A DNA stretch of 64,000 bases from NCBI RefSeq assembly GCF_000733935.1, contig NZ_JPON01000001.1, positions 1,906,501-1,970,500 of the forward strand. The letters run 5' to 3'. How positions within the stretch are numbered: the stretch's first letter is position 1; each line of letters begins with the position of its first letter. Origin of the DNA: Methylomarinum vadi. Its GTDB lineage: Bacteria; Pseudomonadota; Gammaproteobacteria; Methylococcales; Methylomonadaceae. The position numbers and the translations under genes were made by a program. Below the pieces are notes generated by a model, which did no database searches, was not told where the DNA came from, and was given only the letters and a program-made list of their open reading frames with translations. Of the stretch, positions 1 to 8,659 are shown in pieces.

Positions 1-2
1 AC

Positions 3-263
3 GGCGTGGGACAATTGTCCTGGCTCAGCGATAGACTCGGCATCGATGAATTTGAGTTCGAAGAAGGCGATACGATCGAAGACAGTGCCATCAGACTAGG
101 AGAATATATAAATCCGGATCTGTATCTCGGCGTCACGATGGGCCTGTTCTCGAACAAATACGCGGCCGATGTCCGCTACCGCCTGAGCAAACATTTCAGC
201 ATCAATACCAGCGCCGGAGAAACCCAGCGCATCGATTTGAAGTATCATTTGGAAACCGAATAA
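3..263 (+). CDS. tamB: TamB C-terminal fragment (translocation and assembly module), 5' end outside window
   Basis: The frame is open from the window edge to a stop at 263, giving about 86 residues. They read like the extreme C terminus of TamB (DUF490 family): a GQLSWLSDRLGIDEFEF segment, then alternating beta strands ending in a YRLS..FSINTSAG..QRIDLKYHLE pattern. TamB is an inner-membrane-anchored, periplasm-spanning beta-taco protein. With the Omp85 protein TamA it helps insert outer-membrane proteins and move phospholipid. The GTG at 6 is only an internal valine codon; the true start lies upstream of the window. mltF follows 21 bp downstream. Assignment rests on recalled family motifs. 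Confidence 0.85.
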   Translation, partial: GVGQLSWLSDRLGIDEFEFEEGDTIEDSAIRLGEYINPDLYLGVTMGLFSNKYAADVRYRLSKHFSINTSAGETQRIDLKYHLETE

Positions 264-284
264 CCTTTCTCGACACTGTGGATC

Positions 285-1637
285 ATGATGCATCGAACAC
301 ATTTGATATTCGTTTGGGTTTTTCTGCTTTGTTTCGGCCTGTTCGGCTGCGGTGAAAAAGACCCGGTACTGCAAGACATACGCCAACAAGAACGGCTGGT
401 CGTGCTGACCCGAAATGCACCCACCATTTATTATTTGGGGCCGGATGATGCCCCGGCCGGCTTCGAATACGACCTAAGCAAGGCGCTGGCCGATTCACTG
501 GGCGTCAAAGTCGAATACAAGCTCTACGACACTATCGAGGAAATCCTTCGCGCGATCCAGAACAGCGAAGGCCATATCGCCGCCGCGGGCCTGACACGGA
601 CCGAACTCCGCAGCGAAAACTATGTGTTCGGCCCTCCCTACAAGACCATACAGCAACAGGTGGTTTGCCATCGCCGGTCACGACTGCCGGAAAATGTCGA
701 GGAACTAAAAAACCACTCCCTTCTGATTATTGCCGAAAGTAGTTATCAGGAGACGTTGAACGAATTACAACGACAGCATCCCGCTTTAAACTGGGAAACC
801 ACGAACGACCTTTCCACCGAACAGGTATTGGAAAAAGTGGCTGAGCGACAAGTCGACTGTACCGTGGTTGATTCCAACATCGTTTCGCTGAACCGGCGCT
901 ATTATCCGGAATTGGTGGTCGCCTTTGCGCTGTCGGAACCGCAGGAACTGGCCTGGCTATTGCCGAACGATAGCGGTCAATTCAAGCAATACGTCGCCGA
1001 CTGGTTCGAACAAATCGAAGACAATTCCATGCTCGATGTCATCAACGAACGCTATTACGGCTACGCCGATATCTTCGATTATTATGACAACCACGTCTAT
1101 CAGCGACGCATCGAGAAAAGGCTCCCTAAATATCGACGCTATTTCCAACAGATAGCCGATTATTATCAACTGCCTTGGACACTGCTTGCCGCCCAGGCTT
1201 ATCAGGAATCGGGCTGGAATCCCGACGCACGCAGTCCCACCGGGGGCAGGGGCATGATGATGCTGACCAAGAATACCGCTCAAGCGATGGGCGTCGAGGA
1301 TCGCGCCGACCCGCTGCAGAGCATCCGCGGCGGCGCCCGCTATTTGGACCGCATGCTGCGGAAAATGCCGGAGCAAATCGATGACGACGACAAAATTTGG
1401 TTCGCGCTGGCGGCCTACAATATAGGCTACGCCCATCTGCAGGACGCCAGACAATTGGCAGAAAAATTGGGCAAAAATCCGAATGTCTGGAACGACATGA
1501 AACAGGTATTGCCGTTACTCAGTCAAAAAACGCATTACAAACATCTTAAGCACGGTTACGCCAGGGGCACCGAGCCGGTCCGCTATATCGACCGGATACG
1601 CTATTACCAGGATGTATTGGTCAATGCACTCAAATGA
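285..1637 (+). CDS. mltF: Membrane-bound lytic murein transglycosylase F
   Basis: The protein has 450 aa with MltF architecture. A lipoprotein signal comes first (hydrophobic stretch ending LFGC near residue 22). A periplasmic solute-binding-protein-like regulatory domain follows (about 40-265), and then a lysozyme-like SLT domain (about 285-430). The catalytic glutamate is E308 in AYQESGWNPDARSPTGGRG, followed by MMMLT and a later AAYNIGYAH. The enzyme cleaves peptidoglycan glycan strands non-hydrolytically, forming 1,6-anhydromuramyl ends at the outer membrane. The usual SPTGVRG motif reads SPTGGRG here, a small variation. A second ATG directly follows the first, so the start could be 3 bp later. 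A DUF2937 gene lies 21 bp downstream and is probably co-transcribed. Confidence 0.95.
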   Translation: MMHRTHLIFVWVFLLCFGLFGCGEKDPVLQDIRQQERLVVLTRNAPTIYYLGPDDAPAGFEYDLSKALADSLGVKVEYKLYDTIEEILRAIQNSEGHIAAAGLTRTELRSENYVFGPPYKTIQQQVVCHRRSRLPENVEELKNHSLLIIAESSYQETLNELQRQHPALNWETTNDLSTEQVLEKVAERQVDCTVVDSNIVSLNRRYYPELVVAFALSEPQELAWLLPNDSGQFKQYVADWFEQIEDNSMLDVINERYYGYADIFDYYDNHVYQRRIEKRLPKYRRYFQQIADYYQLPWTLLAAQAYQESGWNPDARSPTGGRGMMMLTKNTAQAMGVEDRADPLQSIRGGARYLDRMLRKMPEQIDDDDKIWFALAAYNIGYAHLQDARQLAEKLGKNPNVWNDMKQVLPLLSQKTHYKHLKHGYARGTEPVRYIDRIRYYQDVLVNALK

Positions 1638-1658
1638 AACTATTCACCTGACGCCGCC

Positions 1659-2207
1659 ATGTTCCTGTTCCGTTCGCTTCTGCAATTGCTGGACAAGCTG
1701 CTATTCGCCGCGCTGCTGGTTATGGGCATGCAGATTCCCGCCTTGGTGCTGCAATATCAACAAATTCTCGCGGCCCACTACCGGGAGGCACAACAGCAGT
1801 TACAACAATATCAAACCCTCGCCGACCGCTATTATGGCGGCGACCTCGAGCAATTACTCGACGTCCATAGAAGCAATAACGTGGCGGCCATCCGCGCCGA
1901 AGCCGACATCCTCGAGCGCCTGCTGCAACGAAATATTTACCTGAAGTCCCAATTGAACGCCTTAACGAACAAGCATTTGTATCAACAATTGCTACACTTA
2001 ATGAAACACCCGGATCTGGCAATCGCCGAAGAAGTGTACCGGGGTTATAACCCGTCCGTTCCTTTGACTTCGGATGCGCTCATCGCCGGCCTGACTTTGG
2101 CTATGATTATGAACGTTGCCCTGCACATCGTTTTATTCGTCATATCACGAATAATGGGGCCCAAACGTCTCGGGCATGATTCAACCCGGAATAACTATAC
2201 CGGTTAA
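1659..2207 (+). CDS. DUF2937 family membrane protein
   Basis: The protein has 182 aa. An N-terminal membrane segment (about 8-32, LLFAALLVMGMQIPALVLQY) and a C-terminal one (about 140-165) flank a helical, glutamine-rich middle part with likely coiled coil (HYREAQQQLQQYQTLADRYY). The pattern 'ADRYYGGDLEQLL' and a final 'GYNPSVPLTSDALIAGL' before the last membrane helix agree with what I recall of DUF2937 proteins. Their function is unknown. The central part probably lies in the periplasm. The gene starts 21 bp after mltF and likely shares its transcript. Confidence 0.75.
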   Translation: MFLFRSLLQLLDKLLFAALLVMGMQIPALVLQYQQILAAHYREAQQQLQQYQTLADRYYGGDLEQLLDVHRSNNVAAIRAEADILERLLQRNIYLKSQLNALTNKHLYQQLLHLMKHPDLAIAEEVYRGYNPSVPLTSDALIAGLTLAMIMNVALHIVLFVISRIMGPKRLGHDSTRNNYTG

Positions 2208-2295
2208 GCTTGGATACAAGGTTTACACTGTCAAAGAGTTGTATCCAAATTATAGTCGTGGTGAATTGATAAAAAATAAAATAACTTGTTGATTT

Positions 2296-2940
2296 ATGCT
2301 TCTGCTGACTGATGAAAAAATAATATCCGGCAAGCAATGTTCTTCTGAATTCATTCATCAAAGATCATCGATCCGATATATTAGAAATGACCTAAAGACT
2401 TATTTAACAAAATATAGCCTGTTTAACGCCGCCCCCATCAAAACAAAACTTATCGATATTAGTTCCGGAGGCCTTAAACTTGCCAGTTCGAAGAAGCTAC
2501 GCGTCAATAAAAAAGTCTGTGTCAATATTTGTTTTTTAGATGGTTATAAATTTGAAATCAACTCGAAAATAGTTCGTATCAAAGAAAAACATTTATTTCT
2601 CTACGACCTCGAATTCAATACGCTTAACGACTACATTAACAGCCAACACTCAACTTTCAGCAGAGTATATATGCGCGTTGCCGGCAATCGTTTCAAAACC
2701 AAATACCGCAACATCACTTTTAATGGCGTCCAAATATTGACTTACCAAGAAATCAATAAAAAAGAAAAAATAACCTTGGTCTTCGAATTTCGTAATGGAG
2801 AAACGATAGAAAGAAACGCCAAATTAAAGCATTTTCAAAAAATCACCAAATACCATTACGGAATAAAATTCGATAAAATGAATCAACTGTTAGGTAACTA
2901 TTTACTTAAAACTCAGAAGTCGTTAGTTTTTGCGAAATGA
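2296..2940 (+). CDS. PilZ-like domain protein (putative c-di-GMP effector)
   Basis: The protein has 214 aa. The N-terminal half carries a PilZ-like signature: RSSIRYIRND (RxxxR-type) near residues 24-33, then IDISSGGLKLAS (DxSxxG-type) near 54-65. These are the two conserved c-di-GMP contact motifs of PilZ domains. The C-terminal half contains a second strand-rich segment (RNITFNGVQI, then YHYGIKF) that may be a degenerate second PilZ-like barrel. The coding sequence is AT-rich and lysine/asparagine-rich by eye compared with its neighbours, which may mean horizontal transfer. No clear ribosome binding site precedes the chosen ATG, so the start is uncertain. Confidence 0.7.
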   Translation: MLLLTDEKIISGKQCSSEFIHQRSSIRYIRNDLKTYLTKYSLFNAAPIKTKLIDISSGGLKLASSKKLRVNKKVCVNICFLDGYKFEINSKIVRIKEKHLFLYDLEFNTLNDYINSQHSTFSRVYMRVAGNRFKTKYRNITFNGVQILTYQEINKKEKITLVFEFRNGETIERNAKLKHFQKITKYHYGIKFDKMNQLLGNYLLKTQKSLVFAK

Positions 2941-2998
2941 GTGAGATTTCCAGCTATCGATAAATTTTCATAAACAGCTTAAGCCGGCCAATTGCGGA

Positions 2999-3388
2999 TG
3001 GCTTCGGTCTCAGGCAGCCTCTAAATCCGCTGCGCGCGGTTTCCATCTCGCCAGGTTACCTATCGTGGTAAATGATGAATTGCCACGTTCCTTCGCCGAA
3101 TACGTGCATCGGATCGGCCGTTCCGTCAAAGCGGGTTGGACGGCACTCCCGCTGTCTTTTATTCCCAGTGAAGAAAACGATGCGCGGCGTCAAATTGAGA
3201 AACTGATCGGTGTTACAATTGCCGGAGGACGGGGTATGGGATGCAACGCGATCGAAAATAGCGGCTGGGGTGCCATGGCCAGAAATGATGTGCTTGGGAA
3301 TAGATCGGTATTTTATAGCTTCAAGGAAAAGCCTTTTTCCTTAACCAACTGGAGAACCCCAGAAGGCGTTGAATATGCGCTTCCCTAG
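2999..3388 (+). pseudogene. DEAD-box RNA helicase C-terminal remnant (RhlE-like)
   Basis: The frame 3023-3235 translates to SAARGFHLARLPIVVNDELP, then RSFAEYVHRIGRSVKAGW, then a stretch ending IEKLIGVTI. These match helicase motifs V (AARG...LP.VVN..LP) and VI (YVHRIGRTGRAG) and the following strand of DEAD-box helicases. Only about 70 residues of the second RecA-like domain remain. The core domain with Walker A and DEAD is absent, and GRTGRAG has decayed to GRSVKAG. Downstream of the helicase match the frame runs on to 3388 in sequence I do not recognise. The fragment begins just after AGGCAGCCTCTA at 3012-3023. The same 12 bases, reverse-complemented, form one end of the palindromic element at 42726-42827, so a mobile-element-linked deletion is possible. 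Confidence 0.65.
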
Positions 3389-3505
3389 CTTTCCCAGGCC
3401 CCGTCTCATTTCTGGATTCGCCGGGTCATGAGCAAAGGATATTAAACTCCGCAGGGAAGCGGAGACGCCCGCACCGATAATAACCTCTGACTCGAGGAAG
3501 ATGTG

Positions 3506-4090
3506 ATGAACAGTTTCCAGCCGCATAAAAATGACGCGCTGATCGTCGTCGACCTGCAGCGTGATTTTGTTACAGGGGGGGCATTGGCGGTGTCCGGTGG
3601 CGATGAGATCGTAAAAATAGCCGAAAGCTATATCGCGCTATTTCTTGATGCCGGTTGCAGCGTCTTCGCCACGCGCGACTGGCATCCTCAAGATCATTGT
3701 TCCTTTACCGGGCAAGGCGGGCCGTGGCCGCCGCATTGTATCGCGGGCACGGCCGGCGCTGAATTCGTCTTTGAATCACACGTTCCCGGCGAGGTCGTAG
3801 TGATCGATGCCGGGGTGGACAAGCAAAGCGAAGGGTATTCCGGTTTCGAGAATACCGACCTCAACGACCGTTTACGCACACTCGGGGTGACTCGCCTGTT
3901 CGTCTGCGGACTCGCGACCGACTATTGCGTCTATCATACCGTGATGGACGCGGTCGGGTTCGGCTACCGGGTCGTGCTTCTCCAAGATGCGATCGCCGCC
4001 GTCGACCTTGAACCGGATGACGGACAAAAGGCGATCGACGAGATGAAACGGCGAGGCGTCCGCTTGATGACCAGGCATGGCTTTTCGTGA
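3506..4090 (+). CDS. pncA: Nicotinamidase (nicotinamide deamidase)
   Basis: This 194-aa isochorismatase-fold enzyme hydrolyses nicotinamide to nicotinate and ammonia in the NAD salvage pathway. The catalytic aspartate is D16 in VVDLQRDF. The metal-binding motif is DWHPQDHCSF, the lysine region is DKQSEGYSGF, and the nucleophilic cysteine is in GLATDYCV. Length is normal for bacterial PncA. A GTG lies directly before the chosen ATG, but the GAGGAAG ribosome binding site at 3493-3499 is better spaced for ATG 3506. The stop overlaps the start of the downstream phosphoribosyltransferase by one base, so the two are translationally coupled and form a complete nicotinamide-to-NaMN route. Confidence 0.95.
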   Translation: MNSFQPHKNDALIVVDLQRDFVTGGALAVSGGDEIVKIAESYIALFLDAGCSVFATRDWHPQDHCSFTGQGGPWPPHCIAGTAGAEFVFESHVPGEVVVIDAGVDKQSEGYSGFENTDLNDRLRTLGVTRLFVCGLATDYCVYHTVMDAVGFGYRVVLLQDAIAAVDLEPDDGQKAIDEMKRRGVRLMTRHGFS

Positions 4091-5439
4091 TGAACGGCAA
4101 CAGCGCGCTCCTGACCGATCTGTATCAGCTGACCATGTTGCAAGGCTATTTTCATGAGCGAATGTACGCTCCGGCCACCTTCGAACTGTTTGTACGCAAG
4201 CTTCCGCCACACCGTAATTTCCTCGTCGCCGCGGGGCTCGAACAGTTGCTCGATTTTCTCGAAGGTTTCTGTTTCAGCGATGACGAATGCGACTGGCTTG
4301 CATCCTGCGGCCGTTTCGATAGCGAGTTCATCAATTATCTCAGATCGCTGCGCTTCACCGGCGAGATCGACGCGATGCCCGAAGGTACCCTGTTTTTTCC
4401 CGACGAACCGATTCTGCGCGTGACAGCGCCGTTGCCGGAAGCCCAAATCATCGAGACACGAGTGATCAATCTGCTGCAATTCCAATCCATGATTGCGTCC
4501 AAGGCGGTCCGTTCGATGCTGGCGGCGCCGGATCGTCTGCTGGTGGATTTCGGGTTGCGGCGCGCCCATGGCGCCGAAGCCGGACTGTTGGCGGCGCGCG
4601 CCGCTTATATCGCCGGCTTCGGCGGCAGTTCCAATGTACTCGCATGCCGGGCATTCGGTATTCCGATGTCCGGCACCATGGCTCACTCCTTCGTCATGGC
4701 CCATGACGACGAGGGCATGGCGTTTGAGCATTTCGCCCGCAGCCAGCCGGACAACATAGTGCTTCTGGTCGATACCTACGATACCGAAAAAGGCGCAAGC
4801 GAAGTGGTTCGCCTGGCCCCAAAGCTCGAGATGGAAGGCATAGCGATCGAAGCCGTCCGTCTGGACAGTGGTGATCTGGGTGCGCTCGCTTTCCGGGTTC
4901 GCGAGATTCTCGATGCGGGCGGCTTGCAATCGACGCGTATCTTCGCCAGCGGCGACCTCGACGAATATGTGTTGGCTAACCTAGTCAAGGACGGTGCTCC
5001 GATAGACGGCTTTGGCATTGGCACGCGCATGATTACTTCTGCCGACCATCCCTATCTCAATTGCGCCTATAAGCTGGAAGAGTACGCCGGCATTCCGCGC
5101 CGAAAATATTCCGATGGCAAAGCTACCTGGCCCGGCCGAAAACAGGTGTATCGCCGGCGCGGTGCCGACAGCAGGATGCTGCACGACATCTTGACTCTGG
5201 AACAGGACCGGCAAAAAGGCGAGGCATTGCTCATACCAGTCATGCGCAACGGACAGCGTACGGAGCCGGCGGAATCTCTCGAGCAAATCCGGACGAGGCT
5301 TAAGATGCAATTACAATGGCTTCCGCCTGAGTATTGCAAGCTGAAACAAGCGAAAACGCCTTACCGAGTAGCGATTTCCGAGGTTTTGCAAAACCTGGCA
5401 ACGACCATGAAGGAAGCGCATTATCATAATGAGGCGTAA
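4090..5439 (+). CDS. pncB: Nicotinate phosphoribosyltransferase
   Basis: The protein has 449 aa. It makes nicotinate mononucleotide from nicotinate and PRPP with ATP hydrolysis, the step after PncA in the Preiss-Handler pathway. Visible hallmarks: the N-terminal LLTDLYQLTMLQGYF, the catalytic-histidine region GTMAHSFVMAHDDE, the phosphate-binding VRLDSGDLG, and FGIGTRM near residue 315. This is the longer bacterial NAPRTase type. The ATG at 4090 overlaps the pncA TGA by one base (TGATG), indicating coupled translation. The in-frame GTG at 4087 lies inside pncA and is less likely as start. No terminator is obvious directly downstream. Confidence 0.95.
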   Translation: MNGNSALLTDLYQLTMLQGYFHERMYAPATFELFVRKLPPHRNFLVAAGLEQLLDFLEGFCFSDDECDWLASCGRFDSEFINYLRSLRFTGEIDAMPEGTLFFPDEPILRVTAPLPEAQIIETRVINLLQFQSMIASKAVRSMLAAPDRLLVDFGLRRAHGAEAGLLAARAAYIAGFGGSSNVLACRAFGIPMSGTMAHSFVMAHDDEGMAFEHFARSQPDNIVLLVDTYDTEKGASEVVRLAPKLEMEGIAIEAVRLDSGDLGALAFRVREILDAGGLQSTRIFASGDLDEYVLANLVKDGAPIDGFGIGTRMITSADHPYLNCAYKLEEYAGIPRRKYSDGKATWPGRKQVYRRRGADSRMLHDILTLEQDRQKGEALLIPVMRNGQRTEPAESLEQIRTRLKMQLQWLPPEYCKLKQAKTPYRVAISEVLQNLATTMKEAHYHNEA

Positions 5440-5830
5440 CGGCGCCGGCAATTGAGTTACCACGGTCGGCACGTATTCGTATGCCCGGCTTGGCCGGATG
5501 AACTTATAGATTATTCTTTTGACATCTGAACATCTGGCAATGATTCTCTAAATATCAGCCGCAGGCTACCTTGACCAGTTTGCCCCTTAGTAACTATTCG
5601 GCCTGGCATCAAGAAAATATTTCCTTGCCTATCAGTTGCTTGCGGAAAAAGCGTCTACAACAAGGTGGAATTTCGCTCTGACCGCCAAGAAAACCGGAAA
5701 TGTAGAAAATGCAGGAGCTGTCAGTTGCCGCCGCACAGGGATGTGCAAGTGCAGCGCGAAGCAGGAGCTGTAAGCTGCCGCCGCACAGGGATATACAAGT
5801 GCACCATTCTATGGGATTACTCCGGACAAT
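5440..5830. other. Gene-free stretch between pncB and the tRNA-Leu terminator
   Basis: About 390 bp with no open frame that I can support. Its only clear structure is the pair of 43-bp direct repeats listed separately. Short islands look like decayed coding sequence but I could not assign them. Confidence 0.6.
5711..5803. repeat. Two 43-bp direct repeats with exact 50-bp period
   Basis: Unit 1 spans 5711-5753 and unit 2 spans 5761-5803. Both begin GCAGGAGCTG and share GCCGCCGCACAGGGAT, then CAAGTGCA. They differ at about four positions. There are only two copies, with no array-like spacer diversity, so this is not CRISPR. It could be a fragment of a larger dispersed intergenic repeat. Confidence 0.75.
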
Positions 5831-5865
5831 AAAAAAGCCCAGAGTCTCGTAAACTCTGGGCTTTT
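5831..5865 (-). terminator. Rho-independent terminator of the secG-tRNA-Leu transcript
   Basis: AAGCCCAGAGT pairs with ACTCTGGGCTT around a short loop. Read on the minus strand, the stem is followed by a run of six Ts. It sits 33 bp beyond the CCA end of the tRNA-Leu gene and fits as the end of the minus-strand operon. Confidence 0.85.
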
Positions 5866-5897
5866 CGGATGCCTATGGATCACACAGGACTTGTAAT

Positions 5898-5982
5898 TGG
5901 TGCCGATGGCCGGACTTGAACCGGCACGACCGAAGTCACCACCCCCTCAAGATGGCGTGTCTACCAATTTCACCACATCGGC
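5898..5982 (-). tRNA. leuU: tRNA-Leu (GAG anticodon)
   Basis: An 85-nt cloverleaf on the minus strand. The acceptor stem pairs GCCGATG with CATCGGC, a long variable arm is typical of leucine tRNAs, the T arm contains GGTTCAAGTCC, and CCA is encoded at the 3' end (5898-5900). The anticodon loop reads TTGAGGG inside a CCATC/GGTGG stem, giving anticodon GAG for CTC/CTT codons. It lies 10 bp after the secG stop. The same secG-tRNA-Leu(GAG) order is known from Escherichia coli (leuU). Confidence 0.95.
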
Positions 5983-5992
5983 TAGTTTAGCG

Positions 5993-6415
5993 TTACTCAG
6001 TTGTATCAGTAGCAGGCGCCTCGACGGTATCGATTGCCGGTCCGGCTGCCGGTGCATTATCAATGACTTGTTGGGGGCTGTCCTGACCAACGGGAGGCGC
6101 GTCGCTACCGCTGCCATCTACTAAAGGAACATCCTCCTTAACGTCTTCGACTGCCGGGGCATCCATCACGTCGACTTTTTCGTTTTGGTAACCGCCCAGC
6201 ATCGCCAACCCCAAGCTGCTGATAAAAAACAGTGTGGCAAAAATCGCCGTGGTTCTGGACAAAAAGGAGGCGGCGCCTTGCGCACCGAACACCGAACCGG
6301 ATGAAGCGCTGCCGAAAGCGGCCCCCGCGTCGGCTCCCTTGCCTCGCTGCATCATGACCAAACCGATGATGCCCAAGCCTAACAATACATGGATGACAAT
6401 AATAAACTGATACAT
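5993..6415 (-). CDS. secG: SecG, preprotein translocase subunit
   Basis: The protein has 140 aa. Two membrane helices (about 3-23 and 52-75) flank a glycine-rich cytoplasmic loop, RGKGADAGAAFGSASSGSVF, the hallmark of SecG. A long acidic, proline/alanine-rich tail follows (residues 80-140, PAVEDVKEDVPLVDGSGSD). SecG is part of the SecYEG channel and helps SecA-driven protein export by inverting its topology. Together with tpiA upstream and tRNA-Leu downstream it follows the common gammaproteobacterial arrangement. The acidic tail is longer than in the compact 110-aa E. coli protein. Confidence 0.95.
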   Translation of the reverse strand: MYQFIIVIHVLLGLGIIGLVMMQRGKGADAGAAFGSASSGSVFGAQGAASFLSRTTAIFATLFFISSLGLAMLGGYQNEKVDVMDAPAVEDVKEDVPLVDGSGSDAPPVGQDSPQQVIDNAPAAGPAIDTVEAPATDTTE

Positions 6416-6441
6416 AAATTTTATTTTTATATTACTACTAA

Positions 6442-7188
6442 TTAAACCGAGCGATATATGCTCAAGAAGGATTCGGCGTCTAAGGAAGCGCCGCCGATTA
6501 GTCCGCCATCGATGTCCGGCATTGCGAACAACGCCTTGGCATTGTCAGGTTTTACACTGCCGCCGTACAGGATTTGAATTTTATCGGCGATATCCTGGTT
6601 TTTTTCGGCGATAAGGCCACGAATGTATTTATGGACTTCCTGCGCTTGTTCGTCGGTAGCCGTTTTGCCTGTGCCGATTGCCCAAACCGGTTCGTAAGCA
6701 ATCACGGAATTGGCCAAAGCTTCGATTCCGGCCATATCGATAACCGCATTCAATTGCTCGTCGATCACCGCAAAGGTTTTGTCTTGTTCGCGCTCTTCCA
6801 AGGTTTCGCCGATACACAGAACGGGAACGATACCTTGCTTTTGCGCCTGGCAGAATCTTGCCGCCACGGATTGATCGGTATCGCCGTAACAGGTGCGGCG
6901 TTCGGAGTGGCCAACCAACGCGTAGGTACAACCGCAGTCTTTCAACATTGCCGCCGAAATCTCACCGGTAAAAGCGCCTTTTTCCTGGTCGGCAACATTT
7001 TGCGCGCCCAAAGCCACTGGAGTGGATTCAATAATGCCTCGCACATCGGATAAGTAGACAAATGGTACACACACCGCAATTCCTTGATCACCGGCATTCA
7101 ACCCGTCAACGATTGCTTGCGCCAATGCTTGGCTCTCGGAACGAGAACCATTCATTTTCCAATTTCCCATAACCAAAGATTGTCGCAT
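6442..7188 (-). CDS. tpiA: Triosephosphate isomerase
   Basis: This 248-aa TIM-barrel enzyme interconverts dihydroxyacetone phosphate and glyceraldehyde 3-phosphate. Visible features: the N-terminal GNWKMNGS (substrate lysine), the catalytic histidine in GHSERR, the catalytic glutamate with loop 6 in AYEPVWAIGTGKTA, and the phosphate-binding YGGSVKPDNA and GGLIGGASL near the C terminus. All key residues are intact. The start ATG follows a CTGGAGTGAG ribosome binding site. It lies 26 bp upstream of secG and about 57 bp downstream of glmM on the same strand. Confidence 0.98.
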   Translation of the reverse strand: MRQSLVMGNWKMNGSRSESQALAQAIVDGLNAGDQGIAVCVPFVYLSDVRGIIESTPVALGAQNVADQEKGAFTGEISAAMLKDCGCTYALVGHSERRTCYGDTDQSVAARFCQAQKQGIVPVLCIGETLEEREQDKTFAVIDEQLNAVIDMAGIEALANSVIAYEPVWAIGTGKTATDEQAQEVHKYIRGLIAEKNQDIADKIQILYGGSVKPDNAKALFAMPDIDGGLIGGASLDAESFLSIYRSV

Positions 7189-7244
7189 TACTCACTCCAG
7201 GCAAAAAAATAAACCCGGTATAATATATTTTAAGGCCGAGCAAA

Positions 7245-8585
7245 TCAAGCAACGATTGCCTTCTTAACATCATTGGCTAATTGCTGGGCATACTTTTCCA
7301 CATCTTCCCTGTTGGAACCTTCCACCATGACTCTGATCAACGGTTCGGTTCCGGATGCCCGCAACAACACGCGGCCGCTATCTCCCAATTTTTTCTCCAC
7401 GGCGGCAACCGCCTTCTGCACGCTATCCACCTTGTCGATATCGACCTTCCTACCGACCCTGACATTGATCAACACTTGCGGGTATTTTTCCATGCCGGAT
7501 TTCAATTCATGCAGGCTTTTACCGGTATCGCGCATTTCCGCCAAGACCTGTAATGCCGATATGATGCCATCGCCCGTGGTCGTCCGGTCGAGGCAAATGA
7601 TATGCCCGGACCCTTCCCCGCCCAGTATGCCGTTTTCCGCCGTCAGCATTTCCATGACATAACGGTCGCCGACTTTGGCGCGCAGCAATTTAACGCCTTC
7701 TTTTTGCAAGGCATGCTCCATGCCTAAATTGGTCATCAAGGTCCCCACTACCGGTCCGTTCAATTTTCCGCTCTTCAGGCGGGATTTGGCGATAATATAG
7801 ATCAGCTCGTCGCCATCGACGATTTCTCCTTTCTGATCTACCATGATCACTCTGTCGCCGTCGCCATCAAGCGCGATCCCCAAGTCGGCCCGATATTCCA
7901 GAACCTTGGCGGCCAGAATTTCAGGCTTGGTGGCTCCGCATTCGTCATTGATATTCAAGCCGTTCGGTTCGGCACCGATCGTGACGACTTCGGCGCCCAC
8001 TTCGCTGAACACATGCGGGGCAATATGGTAGGTTGCCCCATGGGCACAGTCGATAACGATGCGCATGCCTTTAAAATCGAGCTTGGTCGGCACGGTGGCT
8101 TTGCAAAATTCGATATAGCGGCCGGCAGCGTCGACAACTCTTTTCACCTTTCCCAGCTTTGAAGATTCAACCGTCGTCATCGGCGAGTCGATATATTGTT
8201 CTATCTTATATTCGACTTCATCCGGCAACTTGGTCCCTTCTACGGAAAAAAACTTAATACCGTTGTCGTAATAAGGGTTATGCGATGCGCTGATAACGAT
8301 ACCGGCTTTGGCGCGCAGAGTCCTGGTCAAATAGGCAATACCCGGCGTCGGCATCGGACCTAACATTTTGGTATCCACGCCGGCTGCGGACAAACCGGCT
8401 TCCAGAGCCGCTTCGAACATGTACCCGGATATGCGCGTGTCTTTGCCGACCAACACAAAACCATTACCTTCGTTTGCAAAAACGCGGCCGGTCGCCCAGC
8501 CCAATTTCAACATAAAATCAGGCGTAATCGGATAATCACCAACTTTTCCTCTGATACCGTCGGTTCCGAAATATTTTTTTGCCAT
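7245..8585 (-). CDS. glmM: Phosphoglucosamine mutase
   Basis: This 446-aa alpha-D-phosphohexomutase converts glucosamine 6-phosphate to glucosamine 1-phosphate for UDP-GlcNAc, and so for peptidoglycan and lipopolysaccharide. It has the N-terminal [10 protein letters not shown], the phosphoserine loop [19 protein letters not shown], the metal-binding DGDGDR, the sugar-specificity loop GGEGSGH and the C-terminal phosphate-binding [12 protein letters not shown]. Length and motifs are complete. A terminator separates it from ftsH upstream, so it likely has its own promoter in the 8586-8611 interval or depends on read-through. Confidence 0.98.
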   Translation of the reverse strand: MAKKYFGTDGIRGKVGDYPITPDFMLKLGWATGRVFANEGNGFVLVGKDTRISGYMFEAALEAGLSAAGVDTKMLGPMPTPGIAYLTRTLRAKAGIVISASHNPYYDNGIKFFSVEGTKLPDEVEYKIEQYIDSPMTTVESSKLGKVKRVVDAAGRYIEFCKATVPTKLDFKGMRIVIDCAHGATYHIAPHVFSEVGAEVVTIGAEPNGLNINDECGATKPEILAAKVLEYRADLGIALDGDGDRVIMVDQKGEIVDGDELIYIIAKSRLKSGKLNGPVVGTLMTNLGMEHALQKEGVKLLRAKVGDRYVMEMLTAENGILGGEGSGHIICLDRTTTGDGIISALQVLAEMRDTGKSLHELKSGMEKYPQVLINVRVGRKVDIDKVDSVQKAVAAVEKKLGDSGRVLLRASGTEPLIRVMVEGSNREDVEKYAQQLANDVKKAIVA

Positions 8586-8611
8586 TACTCAATCCCTATT
8601 TTCTTTCAGCC

Positions 8612-8641
8612 AAAAAAAAGGAGAGGCGGTGAACCTCTCCT
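8612..8641 (-). terminator. Terminator after ftsH
   Basis: On the minus strand GGAGAGG pairs with CCTCTCC around TTCACCG and is followed by eight Ts. It lies 19 bp past the ftsH stop and upstream of glmM. Confidence 0.85.
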
Positions 8642-8659
8642 TAACATTCTAGCAAAATT

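Noticed and set aside
5711-5803. CRISPR-like repeat pair
   Set aside because: Only two units, no variable spacers and no cas gene nearby.
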